A stretch of DNA of 43,900 nucleotides from Granulicella sp. (GTDB taxonomy: Bacteria > Acidobacteriota > Terriglobia > Terriglobales > Acidobacteriaceae): contig DAHXNO010000091.1 in NCBI GenBank assembly GCA_027365345.1, positions 1-43,900 of the forward strand, read 5' to 3'. Numbering within the stretch: the stretch's first letter is position 1; the number at the start of each line of letters is the position of its first letter. The translations under genes were made by a program, and so were the position numbers. The notes below the pieces were generated by a model. The model was not told the origin of the DNA. It did not search any database and saw only the letters and a program-made list of their open reading frames with translations. Shown here one piece after another: positions 1 to 8,745 of the stretch.

Positions 1-233
1 TGCTCTATGGCTACCGCTTCAAAATCGAACTCGGCTTCCGGCAAGCCGTGCACGTGGTGGGAAGTTATGCCTATCACTTCTGGATGGCTGCTATGAAACC
101 GCGCCGCCGCGGACAGGGCGACCAATATCTCCATCGCGAAAACCAGGCCTATCGCCACGCCGTCCATCGCAAGCTGAAGGCATTTCACTTGCATGTGCAG
201 TCGGGCTGTGAGCGTTCCGTGAACCACAGGTAG
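1..233 (+). pseudogene. Transposase C-terminal fragment (DDE type), cut by the window edge
   Basis: An open frame enters from the left edge and ends at a TAG at 231-233. Its 77 visible residues begin LYGYRFKIELGFRQAVHVVG and include YAYHFWMAAM and DQYLHRENQAYR. This pattern of a basic Y-R-F-K-I-E segment, then Y-A-Y-H-F-W-M and a Tyr/His/Arg-rich tail, is what I recall for the C-terminal end of a DDE transposase of the IS4/IS1634-like kind. The N-terminal part with most of the catalytic triad lies outside the window, so intactness cannot be judged. The tail ends abruptly beside other IS debris, which suggests a broken copy. The transposase assignment is fairly safe; the exact IS family is a guess. 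Confidence 0.6.
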
Positions 234-235
234 GG

Positions 236-388
236 TCAAGAGAGCGGAGTTTTCCTTCGCAGAGCGGCCAGGCGGATTTTCTGGGCAGTTTTCCAGCGGT
301 CGGGTAGCCAGTCGGGCAGGCCGCTGATGCGCAGCACCGGCAAGTTGACCAGCAATTGGGTGAGATGGATCTCGGGATCGATGTCGAG
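236..388 (-). pseudogene. Possible remnant of an IS66-type transposase C-terminus
   Basis: The last 50 codons of a minus-strand frame read DIDPEIHLTQLLVNLPVLR then PDWLPDRWK. This fits the C-terminal element of IS66-family transposases, in which a D-P-x-x-Y/H-L-x-x-(V/L)-L segment is followed by a (L)LP-x-x-W motif. The frame stays open upstream to about 634, but that part (a Gly/Asn-rich stretch) matches nothing I recognise. The catalytic core is absent, so this would be a fragment. It lies tail to tail with the transposase fragment at 1-233. Confidence 0.4.
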
Positions 389-680
389 GCGGAGGCAGGT
401 CGAGTTCGGGCCGGCCAGGATGGGCGCGGTACCGCTGTTGCGCGCGTTGCTTTTGTCGGCCACCACGCCGTTGTATCCGCCATTGCCGCCGGCCTTCAGC
501 GTCTGGCGGTCCTCATGTAACTCGACTACGTTGTCTTCAGGCGTCGCGCTTCCTTGAACGTATAGGTGAACCGACGAGTTCCTTATACCGCAACCTTTTC
601 TCGGTGATCTTGTGCGCTGTGCGTCTGGGAGCACCGGCTCCGCGAAGGCAAGCCGGGAGGAATGGAACGACGGAGACGGG
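389..680. other. Stretch without a recognised gene between IS debris and secG
   Basis: No reading frame here looks like a real gene. A minus-strand frame continues through part of it upstream of the possible IS66 remnant, but its residues match no family I know. It is probably decayed mobile-element DNA. The secG stop codon lies at its right end. Confidence 0.4.
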
Positions 681-971
681 CTACTTCTTTGCCGGGGCCG
701 ACTGAGTTTGCATACCGGAGAGCACGGAGCGGTTGCTGCTGGTATGCGACATGGAGATGGTAAGGGCGATGGAGGTCAGCATGAAGATGACGGCTGACCA
801 GGTTGTGAGCCGGGTGAGCAGATTTGCGGCTCCGCGTGGTCCAAAGGCGGTCTGGGAGCCCTGTCCGCCAAAGGCTCCCGCGAGATCCGCGGATTTGCCC
901 TGCTGAACGAGCACCACAACGACCAGGAACAAGCAGACGATGACGTGCAAGATGACCAGAAGAATTAGCAT
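681..971 (-). CDS. secG: Preprotein translocase subunit SecG
   Basis: SecG is the small two-helix subunit of the SecYEG channel that moves proteins across the inner membrane. The 96-residue product starts MLILLVILHVIVCLFLVVVV, which is the first membrane helix. The hallmark LVQQGKSADLAGAFGGQG loop follows, with SQTAFGPRGA and a second helix (LTTWSAVIFMLTSIALTISM), then a polar tail ending in basic residues. Length and architecture match the family. I chose the ATG at 969-971 because the 13 codons upstream are polar and unlike SecG. It lies downstream of, and co-directional with, the partner-switching genes, 145 bp after the STAS gene. A small GC hairpin at 995-1008 in that gap has no T-tract. 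Confidence 0.93.
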   Translation of the reverse strand: MLILLVILHVIVCLFLVVVVLVQQGKSADLAGAFGGQGSQTAFGPRGAANLLTRLTTWSAVIFMLTSIALTISMSHTSSNRSVLSGMQTQSAPAKK

Positions 972-1116
972 ATTCGAATCAGTAACCTTAGAACGCCGCA
1001 GAGGCGGCAAAGTGATGATGGCTGGACGGGAGCCACGAGAAAGAACTCTTTGGCGTACGGCTTTTCCAGCAGTTGCCGAATCCTAAGTCCAACCGTGAGT
1101 ATATCACCAGCAGTAT

Positions 1117-1479
1117 CTAGAAGGAGTTGCAGGCTGCGGCCTGGTCGGGGTGGATGGAGGTGTAGCGGGTGATGCCCACCATGGTAAAGACCTTTTGGAA
1201 GTGAGGGCTGAGGCCGAAGCTGCGGATGGTACGGCCTTGTTTGTTGGCCGCGATGAGCATCTGGATAATCAGGGCGATGCCGCTGGAGTTGAGATACTCC
1301 ACTTTGGAGAAATCCAGGAGGATGCGCCGGGCGGTTTCCGACAAGCCCTCGTAGGCGCCCAGAATGGCAGGCTGCGATGCACTGGTGATATCGCCCGCGA
1401 AACGCAGCACGGTGATGGTGTCGCCGCCGTTGGGAGATGCAAGCTCCTCGATGCTGATTTGCGTAACCTGTTCCTGCAT
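1117..1479 (-). CDS. STAS-domain anti-sigma factor antagonist (RsbV/SpoIIAA-like)
   Basis: A 120-residue single STAS domain. In partner switching, the unphosphorylated antagonist sequesters the anti-sigma kinase, and phosphorylation on a conserved Ser turns this off. The core LLDFSKVEYLNSSGIALIIQ is the STAS signature. The NSSG at residues 64-67 corresponds to the D-S-S/T-G phospho-acceptor loop, with Asn in place of the usual Asp. The start is set at the ATG at 1477-1479, which has a GGAG box eight bases upstream; an extension to 1527 lacks such a site. It is the last gene of a four-gene module with the kinase at 1582-2094 and two SpoIIE phosphatases. The target sigma factor is not encoded in the window. 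Confidence 0.85.
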   Translation of the reverse strand: MQEQVTQISIEELASPNGGDTITVLRFAGDITSASQPAILGAYEGLSETARRILLDFSKVEYLNSSGIALIIQMLIAANKQGRTIRSFGLSPHFQKVFTMVGITRYTSIHPDQAAACNSF

Positions 1480-1581
1480 GGAAAGTCTCCAATCTTGAAG
1501 ATTGTACCGTTTCTGTTCTCGGATCAATGGCGGGTTGACTATGGAATCTGCCCCCGCGCCACGCAGTGACGCATTTGCCGG

Positions 1582-2094
1582 TTATTTGTCCGGGCGAAGG
1601 CGAATGACCATGCGGGCGTAGCTGCCGGAGGCTGGGGTGCTGACCCATTCGGCTTCATCGACGAGGGCCTGGATGAGGAACATGCCCATGCCGCGGGCCT
1701 GTTCCTGTTCGTGCATTTTTTTGTCGATGTCGGGGACATGGGGAGCTTCGGCAACGGATCGTGAGGGGCCCTCGCCGGTGTCTGTCACTTTGACCTCCAG
1801 GGAGCTGGGGCCCATGGAGAGGATCACGCCGACGGTGAGGGAGTCGTCGAATTTATTGCCGTGCTCCATGGCGTTGATGCAGGCCTCGGCCACGGCGGTC
1901 TTGAGATCCTCGACGCGTTCTTCGCAGAAGCCCATGAGGTGGGCCACGCTGGCTGCTGCGTTCATGGCCACCTTCTCATACCCCAGGCGCGATGGAACAC
2001 GCAGTTCGATGGTGTGCCCTGCGTGGCCCTTGTCGGCTGGCTGGCCGCTTGCGGCGTCTTGTTGGTTACGGCTGGTTCCTTGATCCAAGACCAT
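1582..2094 (-). CDS. Anti-sigma regulatory factor, serine kinase (RsbW/SpoIIAB-like)
   Basis: This GHKL-type ATPase would bind a sigma factor or other partner and phosphorylate the STAS antagonist encoded just downstream. The product is about 170 residues. The N-box is visible in AVAEACINAMEHGN, the G1 box in DTGEGP and the G2 region in GMGMFLIQALVDE. The 26 N-terminal residues are polar and probably disordered. I chose the ATG at 2092-2094, although a GGAGG sits directly against it; a TTG at 2133 preceded by GGGGAG is an alternative. Either start overlaps the 3' end of the upstream phosphatase gene, which implies translational coupling. Confidence 0.85.
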   Translation of the reverse strand: MVLDQGTSRNQQDAASGQPADKGHAGHTIELRVPSRLGYEKVAMNAAASVAHLMGFCEERVEDLKTAVAEACINAMEHGNKFDDSLTVGVILSMGPSSLEVKVTDTGEGPSRSVAEAPHVPDIDKKMHEQEQARGMGMFLIQALVDEAEWVSTPASGSYARMVIRLRPDK

Positions 2095-3406
2095 CCTCCG
2101 TTTGCGTCCTTTGGGGGGAGAAGGACGGGTCAAACTCCCCTACCGGGCAGGCCCGGTTCAGCACCAATGCGGTCATGTCGTCGGATTGATCCTGATCGCC
2201 AAAGCCTTTGATGGCGGACCAGATGGCATCCAGGATCTGCTCCGGAGTGGCCGCGGTGGGGCATTCCAGAAATGTGTTGAGGAGCCGATCTTCGCCGAAC
2301 TCCTCATCTGGGGCGGCACCATGGCCGGAGCGAAAGACCTCAGTCATACCGTCGGTGTAGAGAAGCAAACGGGCTCCGGGAGGCATGGGAAAAGTCGCCA
2401 AGGAATAAGTACTAAAGGGTAGCATACCGATGGGAGTTCCTGAAGCTCCAATCTTGTGAATGGATGGTCGGCTCTGACCGGAAGGCTCTTCTGCCGGCGC
2501 GGAGAGGAGGAAGCCGGGGTTATGCCCGGCATTGACTACCTGAATGACATGGTGCTCCGGATCCAACTGCAGGAAGAAGGCAGTCACGTAGCGCCGTCTG
2601 GACTGTTCTCCTTCGCTGAAGTGAAGGGAGTTCATGCGCGTGGCGATCTCCAGCAGGCCGAGATCGGCGTTGACCATGGCGCGAAAGGCAGAGCGGAAGC
2701 TGCAGCCGACGAGCGCCGAGGCCAGGCCTTTACCAGCGACATCGGCTACGACGATGGTGGTAGGGCCGGAGGCCATGGGCACGATGTCCAGATAATCGCC
2801 GCCCACTTCGTAACAGGTGTCCGAACGCATGGCCATACTGTAGCCGGGGATCAGGGGCATGTTCTGCGGCAGCAGGCTACGCTGCACCTGACGGGCTGAA
2901 TCCAGATCGCTCTCTACGCGCTGCCATTGGACGGTTCGCTCATGAAAACGGGCATTTTCGATGGCTACGGAGGCCTGAAGAACGAGGCTCTCAATGAAGT
3001 CCAGTTCATCCAGGGACAGGGTACGGTGTTGTGGAGAGAACACGACCAGTTCGGTGAACGCAGATCCAACCTTGTCGTGGAGGGGAAACCTGACGCAGCG
3101 GCTGCAACTCTCCTGGGGTTCGGGGGGTGTGGAGTGGGCCGAGGCGGGGGCTGGATCTCGGGTTGAGGCGAGGGCCTGTGGGAGATCCTCGGGGAGATCG
3201 CCATAACGGTTGGGAAAGCCAGTGAAGAATGCTCCGGAAAGTTCCAACTCGCGCACGACAATTTGCAGCACGGTATCGAGCACCTTCTCCAGCGCGATGG
3301 TGGAATGAATCTGGCGGCTGGCTTCGAGCAGGGCCTGCAGCCGCACGACCTGCTGCTGTGCGATGAGGGCTTCATCCTGTTCGTTGATGGCTGGAATGGG
3401 CTGCAT
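2066..3406 (-). CDS. GAF-domain SpoIIE-type serine phosphatase (RsbU-like)
   Basis: A soluble 446-residue PP2C phosphatase that would dephosphorylate the STAS antagonist and so release the anti-sigma kinase. Residues 20-165 form a GAF-like sensor: a helix (VVRLQALLEASRQIHSTIAL), then strands with SGAFFTGFP and a C-x-x-C-VRFPL segment. The catalytic domain starts at about residue 175 (SARQVQRSLLPQNMP), the usual linker of this family. Metal-binding aspartates are seen in EVGGDYLDIVP, VVADVAGKGLASALVG, YTDGMTEV and DDMTALVL. The gene follows the membrane phosphatase gene by 15 bp and overlaps the kinase gene, so the four genes are probably one transcript. The GAF ligand cannot be told from sequence. 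Confidence 0.88.
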   Translation of the reverse strand: MQPIPAINEQDEALIAQQQVVRLQALLEASRQIHSTIALEKVLDTVLQIVVRELELSGAFFTGFPNRYGDLPEDLPQALASTRDPAPASAHSTPPEPQESCSRCVRFPLHDKVGSAFTELVVFSPQHRTLSLDELDFIESLVLQASVAIENARFHERTVQWQRVESDLDSARQVQRSLLPQNMPLIPGYSMAMRSDTCYEVGGDYLDIVPMASGPTTIVVADVAGKGLASALVGCSFRSAFRAMVNADLGLLEIATRMNSLHFSEGEQSRRRYVTAFFLQLDPEHHVIQVVNAGHNPGFLLSAPAEEPSGQSRPSIHKIGASGTPIGMLPFSTYSLATFPMPPGARLLLYTDGMTEVFRSGHGAAPDEEFGEDRLLNTFLECPTAATPEQILDAIWSAIKGFGDQDQSDDMTALVLNRACPVGEFDPSFSPQRTQTEDGLGSRNQP

Positions 3407-3421
3407 GTGGTTGATCCTAGC

Positions 3422-5530
3422 TCAAGCGGCGACTTTCTGGCCATGAGTTTGTGGGGTGGCGCGAGTGGATTCTTCTTTGTGGACGGTGAGAACGAGGATA
3501 TCGTCCTCCTGCCCGAACTCCTGGGCGGCGGTCGCGATCTGGGCCGCGGTGGCGCGGTCTTTGAGCAGAGCATCGATGCGGTCGAAGCCGAAGAGGGCTC
3601 CACTGGGATCCTGGGCCTCGACGATACCGTCCGACATGAGGGTGAGGGTGTCTCCGGGCTGGAGGGTGAGGGTGACGACGCTGTGGTCGGCGTCTGGGAT
3701 GGTGCCGAGCGGGAGCGCGCCGGGAACTTCGAGTTCCCTGCTATTGAGGTAGGGAGGGAGTTGGCCGGCGCTGGCGAGGGTGACGTTTCCCTGGGGATCG
3801 ATGTGCAGGATGAGACAAGTGGCGCTGGTGTGCCTGCGTTCGCAGAGTTGGATGTTGATCTCGTGAAGGATTTTTTCCGGGTCTGAGGAGTGTTGGGCTA
3901 CGGCGCGCATGGCTCCGACGATGACGGCGACGAGCATTCCGGCCTGCATGCCCTTGCCGGTGACGTCTCCGAGCATGATGAGGACGGAGCCGGGAGGCTG
4001 GGAGGGAAGGACCTGGAAGAAGTCTCCGCCCACTTCCCGCGCGGGACGATACTCGCTTTGAATGGCGAGGCCGGGCACGCTGGGCAGGTCGTGGGGAATC
4101 AAGATCCTCTGCACCTGCCGGGCCTGCTCGATCTCCAGCTTCCACTGCTCCTTGAGCCGTTGGTTATGGAAGAAGCGCATCAGGAGCATGACGGTGATGA
4201 TCAAGAGGGAGACCACGGTGGCGATGGTTCCGAGTTGGACGACGAAGCCGCCACCCAACTGGAAGGCGATCGGGATGTGGAGCAGACGCATCTCATTCCG
4301 GTAGTTTGCAAGGATGATGAGGAGCACGGCCAAAGCGGCCATGCCGCCCTCGGTTCTCTGCCGTTTGAGGCCACGAAAGACGACGACGAGGAAGACAATG
4401 CCGATGCATAGCTTGACGAGCAGAACGAGAGGATCAAAGAGCCCGGCCATCTGCACGGGGATGTGTTGGCCGTAGAGTGGGGGACGGAGCATGGCGACAC
4501 CCGCCATCATGAGGGCGACCAGAGGCCAGATGACACGATGCAGAAGGCTGATTCTGGGGATGCGGAACCAGTAGCCCCAAAACAGCACCCACAGGCCGTT
4601 TTGGAGAGGAGAGAGCAGAACCTGGGTGAGGATGACGGCGAGGGTCTCTCCGATCCAGGCGGTGAATTGACCGGAGATCACGATGACGTTGGTAAGCAGG
4701 ATGGCGAGGCAGACCAGCGCGAGCCAAAAGTAGGCCCTTTCGGTGCGGTCCAGCCAGAAGAGGGCCAAGGTCATGAGCAAGGCCATGAAGACAATCATGG
4801 ATTCAACCAGACCGCTGACCATGAACTGGGCCGTAGTGTCGTAGTCCAGTTGGGTGAGAGCGCCGATGATGGAGGCATAGCCGAGGACAGGGGGCTCATG
4901 AAGACCGCCCGCGTCGGGACTATTGAAGGGGGTTGCGCTATCCATCCACATGCGGATGGCGATGGTGATGGGTCCGTGGCTGCTGTTTGCCGGAAGAAGA
5001 AAGTCCATCGGCAAGGTGCTATAGGCGGTGACGTGTTGACCCTGAAACTTGCCGAAGGATCCGATCAGGTGGCCGTTGGCAAAGACCTGATAGGCATCGT
5101 CCACATCGGAAGGCATTTTGAGGGCCAGGCGGCGATTGGGGCCCTGGACGTTGACCTGGATCCGGTACCAGGCAAATCCGGCGTAGTGGGGGTAGCCGCG
5201 GGCCATCCAGCCGGGAATATATCCACTGATGCCGAGAGTCTCGTCAGCGGAGCCGGGAGGAGGTGTCAGGTCCATTGCGCCCCAGGCGGAGTCGTCGAAG
5301 TTGGGCTGAGCCCACGCGGGGTTGTCCCCGGGATGAAACTTCCACAGGCCCCCAAGTTCGGCGGAGGATTGACCGAGCTGAATCAGCAGAGGGGTAGAGG
5401 CGAGGGTTGCCTGGAAGGGCTGCTGCGGAGCAGAGGACGGGGCCTGGTGAGGCTGGGCCGCGCGGGCGGCGCAAGCTTGCTTGGCAGAGGGCCAAAGCAA
5501 AAGCAGCAGGAGCATAGCCACACGGCGCAT
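3422..5530 (-). CDS. Membrane sensor SpoIIE-type serine phosphatase with extracytoplasmic jelly-roll domain
   Basis: A 702-residue receptor phosphatase. Residues 1-22 look like a signal peptide (a run of Leu, then KQACAARA). Residues of about 50-215 form an extracytoplasmic domain with the LGGLWKFHPGD and FDDSAW features of a galactose-binding-like jelly roll. Seven or so membrane helices span roughly 235-460. The cytoplasmic part begins with the coiled linker QARQVQRILIPHDLP and carries PP2C motifs EVGGDFFQVLP, MLGDVTGKGMQAG, LMSDGIVEA and EDDILVLTV. The layout resembles 7TM-DISM receptors, where an external ligand controls a phosphatase. It heads the module, suggesting that extracellular and cytosolic (GAF) signals converge on one STAS/kinase pair. 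The ligand is unknown, though sugar-like is plausible from the fold. Confidence 0.85.
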   Translation of the reverse strand: MRRVAMLLLLLLWPSAKQACAARAAQPHQAPSSAPQQPFQATLASTPLLIQLGQSSAELGGLWKFHPGDNPAWAQPNFDDSAWGAMDLTPPPGSADETLGISGYIPGWMARGYPHYAGFAWYRIQVNVQGPNRRLALKMPSDVDDAYQVFANGHLIGSFGKFQGQHVTAYSTLPMDFLLPANSSHGPITIAIRMWMDSATPFNSPDAGGLHEPPVLGYASIIGALTQLDYDTTAQFMVSGLVESMIVFMALLMTLALFWLDRTERAYFWLALVCLAILLTNVIVISGQFTAWIGETLAVILTQVLLSPLQNGLWVLFWGYWFRIPRISLLHRVIWPLVALMMAGVAMLRPPLYGQHIPVQMAGLFDPLVLLVKLCIGIVFLVVVFRGLKRQRTEGGMAALAVLLIILANYRNEMRLLHIPIAFQLGGGFVVQLGTIATVVSLLIITVMLLMRFFHNQRLKEQWKLEIEQARQVQRILIPHDLPSVPGLAIQSEYRPAREVGGDFFQVLPSQPPGSVLIMLGDVTGKGMQAGMLVAVIVGAMRAVAQHSSDPEKILHEINIQLCERRHTSATCLILHIDPQGNVTLASAGQLPPYLNSRELEVPGALPLGTIPDADHSVVTLTLQPGDTLTLMSDGIVEAQDPSGALFGFDRIDALLKDRATAAQIATAAQEFGQEDDILVLTVHKEESTRATPQTHGQKVAA

Positions 5531-6156
5531 ATCGGAGTTCCTTGGAGCAGTTTTGAGGGATTGAAAGCATGGCCCGTGTGTAACCTGAACCGGGTGAAGC
5601 CGTCTTGCTAAGCTTATACCGTTGCCGTATTGTAGAGCGATTTCGGTTTCCGTGTGAGGCGTACGTCAGGGCGCGGAAGGCTGGAATTGCATTGGGCACA
5701 GCTTTTCCGCTGAGGATTTCGATCTGACCCGCTACGCCTGGGAGCGTAGGTGGGAGCGAGGAACGCCGGTCGGGAGGCAGGAGGTTGAGGCGATGCTAGT
5801 GGGACTCATCGGCATGAGAAGGCGACTGGATTTCTATCTTCTCTCAAGGGAAGTTGGCGAGAGGGCTGGATGGGAGCGCCAAGAGCCTGGCGCCGGGAGG
5901 AGTTCGAGTGCAAGCGTTAGCGGGACTTCCTTGGAACGACCGTGACCCCCAGCAAAGGATGGCGCGGATGGAGGGTTGCGAGGCAGGGATGGGCGCGCGA
6001 CAGAGACGAGGTTTCGGAGTCTCTGGGTTACGTGCTGCGGGTTCCGTGCGCTGCTGTGCCGCACAGGAGATGATGGTATGGAAGCGCGGGTGCAACACAC
6101 GGCCCGCGTGAGCAACGTCAGTTGACTTGCGAGAATGTTTGGGGGAGATTGCCGCC
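5531..6156. other. Divergent intergenic region, no gene seen
   Basis: This 626-bp gap separates the minus-strand phosphatase operon from the plus-strand Tat-exported protein and should hold both promoters. Short frames on both strands are low-complexity, rich in Arg, Pro and Ala, and look like noise. On the minus strand, TACAAT and TATAAG sequences at about 5616-5635 could be -10 elements, but no convincing -35 box pairs with them. No RNA gene was recognised. Confidence 0.5.
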
Positions 6157-7674
6157 ATGTCCATCTTTGATCGAAGAGAGTTTCTCCGTCTTGGGGCCGC
6201 TTGTGGGGCCCTCTTGAGCCGAGCGGCTGGTTCGCAAGGCGTACCGGCTCCGCCGGTGAGCCGGGTTCCGGTGAAGAATCGCAAGAATCTGGTTGGAATT
6301 CAGGTGCGGGGTTTTAGCTGGGTGGATGAAGGCGTGGAAGAGGTGCTGGACAACATCCAGGAAAAGGGCGACGTGAACACGGTGTGGGCGTATACGTTCT
6401 CCTATGGCGAGCAGCGGTTGGAAAAGAATGGACCCGTTCCATTGCCCGACCACGGCAAGCCCGGAAGCACGATCGCCGGCGGCGCATTTTATGCCTACGA
6501 TCGCAAGTATTTCGAGAACACCATCCTGAGAGACTTTCGCTGCAAGGTTTATGGCGACTTCAACGTGATTGAGGCGGTAGCGTCCAAAGCGAAGGCGCGC
6601 GGAATGAGCTTTTTTGCCTGGGATCTAAACAATGCCGGGCCCACGCTGAATGAGACGATCCCGAATTATGCCGAGGTGGCCGAAGTGGACGTGTACGGCC
6701 GTAGAACCAATCGACCGTGCTTCAACCATCCGGACTACCGGGCCTTTTTGAGCGGCAAGGTGGAAAGCCTGCTGCTTGGCTATCCTAGTGAGATTGATGG
6801 AATCGCGTGGGGTTCCGAGCGCATGGGCCCCCTGCAGAACCTGATTGGCGGCATCACGACGCCCAGTTGCTTCTGCGGCTTTTGCCAGAGGAGAGCGCGG
6901 GCGCTGGGCATTTCCGTAGGGAGGGCGCAAGCCGGCTATCGCGAACTGGAAGCGCTTTTCCAGGCGGCCGCGCGCAACGAACGCCCCAACGATGGCTATT
7001 TTGTCAGCTTCTGGCGGCTGCTGCTGAAGTATCCCGAGATTCTGAGTTGGGAGTCGCTGTGGACCGACAGCTTTCAGGAGGTTCAGGCGCAGTTGTACGG
7101 TATGGCAAAGGCGATCGCTCCGGCGAAGCCCTTTGGCTTCCACATTATGCAAACCGCGACCTTCAGTCCCTTTTATCGCGCCGAAGAGGACTATGCGAAG
7201 CGAAGAAACTTTGCCGATTTTCTGAAGCTGGCGACCTACAACACCGCCGGCGGGGCGCGCCTGGCCAAGTATCTGAGACGGCTGAGCGAGACCGTGTTTC
7301 ATGATGCGACGCCGCCGGAGTTTCTGAACTTCTATTACAAGATGATGGACTACAACGAAGCTCCTTACGATCAATTAGCCAGCACGGGGCTCTCAGCCGA
7401 TTACGTTGCGCGCCAGACCCGGCAGGCGCTGGAGGGGGTCGGCGGGGAAGTTCAGATCTATCCTGGGATCGACATCAACGTGCCCACCTTGCTGAAGGGG
7501 GACGCCGTGGAGAAGCAGAGCAGTCCAGCCACTATACGCGCCGCGATTGAAGCGGCCTTTGGCGCGGGCGCCGATGGAGTGGTGCTGGCGCGGGAGTACG
7601 CAGAGATGCAGCTTTCCAATCTCTCTGCCGCCGGGGACACGTTGCGTGAGGTCTTTGCCCGAACGAGGGCCTGA
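6157..7674 (+). CDS. Tat-exported putative glycosidase-like protein (TIM-barrel type), function unknown
   Basis: A 505-residue protein with a clear twin-arginine signal: DRREFLRLGAACGALLSRAA at residues 4-23. Mature segments such as VWAYTFSYG, RGMSFFAWDLNN, EIDGIAWGSERMG and PAKPFGFHIMQ alternate strand-like runs with acidic, aromatic or polar loops. This suggests a (beta/alpha)8 glycoside-hydrolase-like fold, and a fold-level guess is as far as I can go. A C-x-C-x2-C cluster (SCFCGFCQRRA) around residue 240 is unusual for such enzymes and could bind metal. The ATG at 6157 follows a GGGGGAGA box nine bases away; the in-frame TTG at 6127 is less likely. It stands alone after the divergent region, with IS debris downstream. 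Confidence 0.6.
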   Translation: MSIFDRREFLRLGAACGALLSRAAGSQGVPAPPVSRVPVKNRKNLVGIQVRGFSWVDEGVEEVLDNIQEKGDVNTVWAYTFSYGEQRLEKNGPVPLPDHGKPGSTIAGGAFYAYDRKYFENTILRDFRCKVYGDFNVIEAVASKAKARGMSFFAWDLNNAGPTLNETIPNYAEVAEVDVYGRRTNRPCFNHPDYRAFLSGKVESLLLGYPSEIDGIAWGSERMGPLQNLIGGITTPSCFCGFCQRRARALGISVGRAQAGYRELEALFQAAARNERPNDGYFVSFWRLLLKYPEILSWESLWTDSFQEVQAQLYGMAKAIAPAKPFGFHIMQTATFSPFYRAEEDYAKRRNFADFLKLATYNTAGGARLAKYLRRLSETVFHDATPPEFLNFYYKMMDYNEAPYDQLASTGLSADYVARQTRQALEGVGGEVQIYPGIDINVPTLLKGDAVEKQSSPATIRAAIEAAFGAGADGVVLAREYAEMQLSNLSAAGDTLREVFARTRA

Positions 7675-8000
7675 TGGAGATTGAAGTCCGGGCCTAGCGC
7701 CGCGGGGCGGCTAGCGTTTGTTCTATCGAGCGATTCTTTGAGGGAAAGCGGCCGGCTCGGCCAGGGCGGGGCCATTTTTGCGGGTCCTATTGCCGAAGAG
7801 AGCGAGGGGCTACCGCTGGTGTGCTGTCCGTAGGTCTGCGTCCGGTGGCGGGCTACCAACTTTAAGGCCGCTGCGAAACCGCTCTCGCCGACGAGCGTGG
7901 AGGCAAGCTACGCGCTGCGACGGGACATTCGGCGGCCTATGCTTCCAGCCCAGTATGGCTCCGTTGCGGGTGATGTCTTCTTGCAAGGCGCATAAATGAA
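7675..8000. other. Gene-free stretch beside IS debris
   Basis: About 326 bp between the Tat-exported protein and the truncated minus-strand gene at 8001-8636. The frames present are antisense-like and match nothing. It probably belongs to the same degraded mobile-element patch as 8001-9180. Confidence 0.4.
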
Positions 8001-8636
8001 TCAATGCGGGCTCTTCCCGGCGTATCGCCAAACGATGGGGGATGGGCAAGCCAGAACTCCGAATGCCATCGGCGGACGGGTGCGGGTTATCGCTGCCGGG
8101 GGGTGGGTCTTTGACGCGGCGGACAAAAGCTGTCCCCAAGCCGACGCCAGTTCTACCCTGCGGGCTGCTCCACGGAAAACCTCCTCTTTGTGCCAGCGTC
8201 GCCTCTTTCGGATTTGCCGTATCACTTGCTCTCTGAGTGGCTCAGATAGATCGTTGATGGCAAAACGGGGAACCGTGGAGCGGAAGGTCTGGCTGTGGTC
8301 CATGCTCTTCAGAATGAAGTGGGCACCGTGTTGGTGGGCCTGTTCCATGCGGCGCACGGCGGGGCGAACGCAATCCTCCTTGCGCACCTTCGGCTCCGCC
8401 CACTCGATGGCAATGGCGTGGTTGCGCGCGAACGCCTCCACCCAGCCTTGATACTGATTGGTCCGGCGCGACAGCACTTCCTTGCTGATCAGAGGCTCGC
8501 CGATCACGTTGTGAAAGAAATACGCCACCTGCCCAGGCCGGGACAGGCCGCTCAGATAACCGTGGATCAGCACTCGGTCAAAACAGTGGTATGCAAAGAG
8601 AAGCAGGCTGCCAAACAGCCTTGTGAATGTCTCCAC
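8001..8636 (-). pseudogene. Truncated copy of an uncharacterised family common in Acidobacteriota
   Basis: The first 125 or so residues, from METFTRLFGSLLLFAYHCFD through SGLSRPGQVAYFF, SKEVLSRRTNQYQGWVEAFA and FILKSMDHSQTFRSTVP, resemble a longer uncharacterised protein that I recall as multi-copy and mobile-element-associated in acidobacterial genomes. After RSTVPRF the sequence turns into an Arg-rich tail without family character and stops at 211 residues, so the gene is probably broken by a junction near 8260. It starts at a GTG (8634-8636) with no strong ribosome-binding site. Its 5' end abuts the transposase fragment at 8746-9099 in opposite orientation. The biochemical role of the family is unknown to me. 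Confidence 0.5.
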
Positions 8637-8745
8637 CGGTCGCCCTCCCGCGGTATCGCCTACACAACAAGATCATCGGACAGACGACCGGCGGAGGCAA
8701 ATTTCAAATATTCTTGGGCTAGGCTTCAAATTAAGACCATTCCGA

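Noticed and set aside
995-1008. GC hairpin between the STAS gene and secG as an intrinsic terminator
   Set aside because: Only five base pairs and no T-tract; could equally be chance in GC-rich DNA.
4463-5611. Plus-strand open frame of 382 codons opposite the membrane phosphatase
   Set aside because: It is a Gly/Asp/Glu-rich antisense shadow of a gene with clear domains, signal peptide and motifs on the minus strand.
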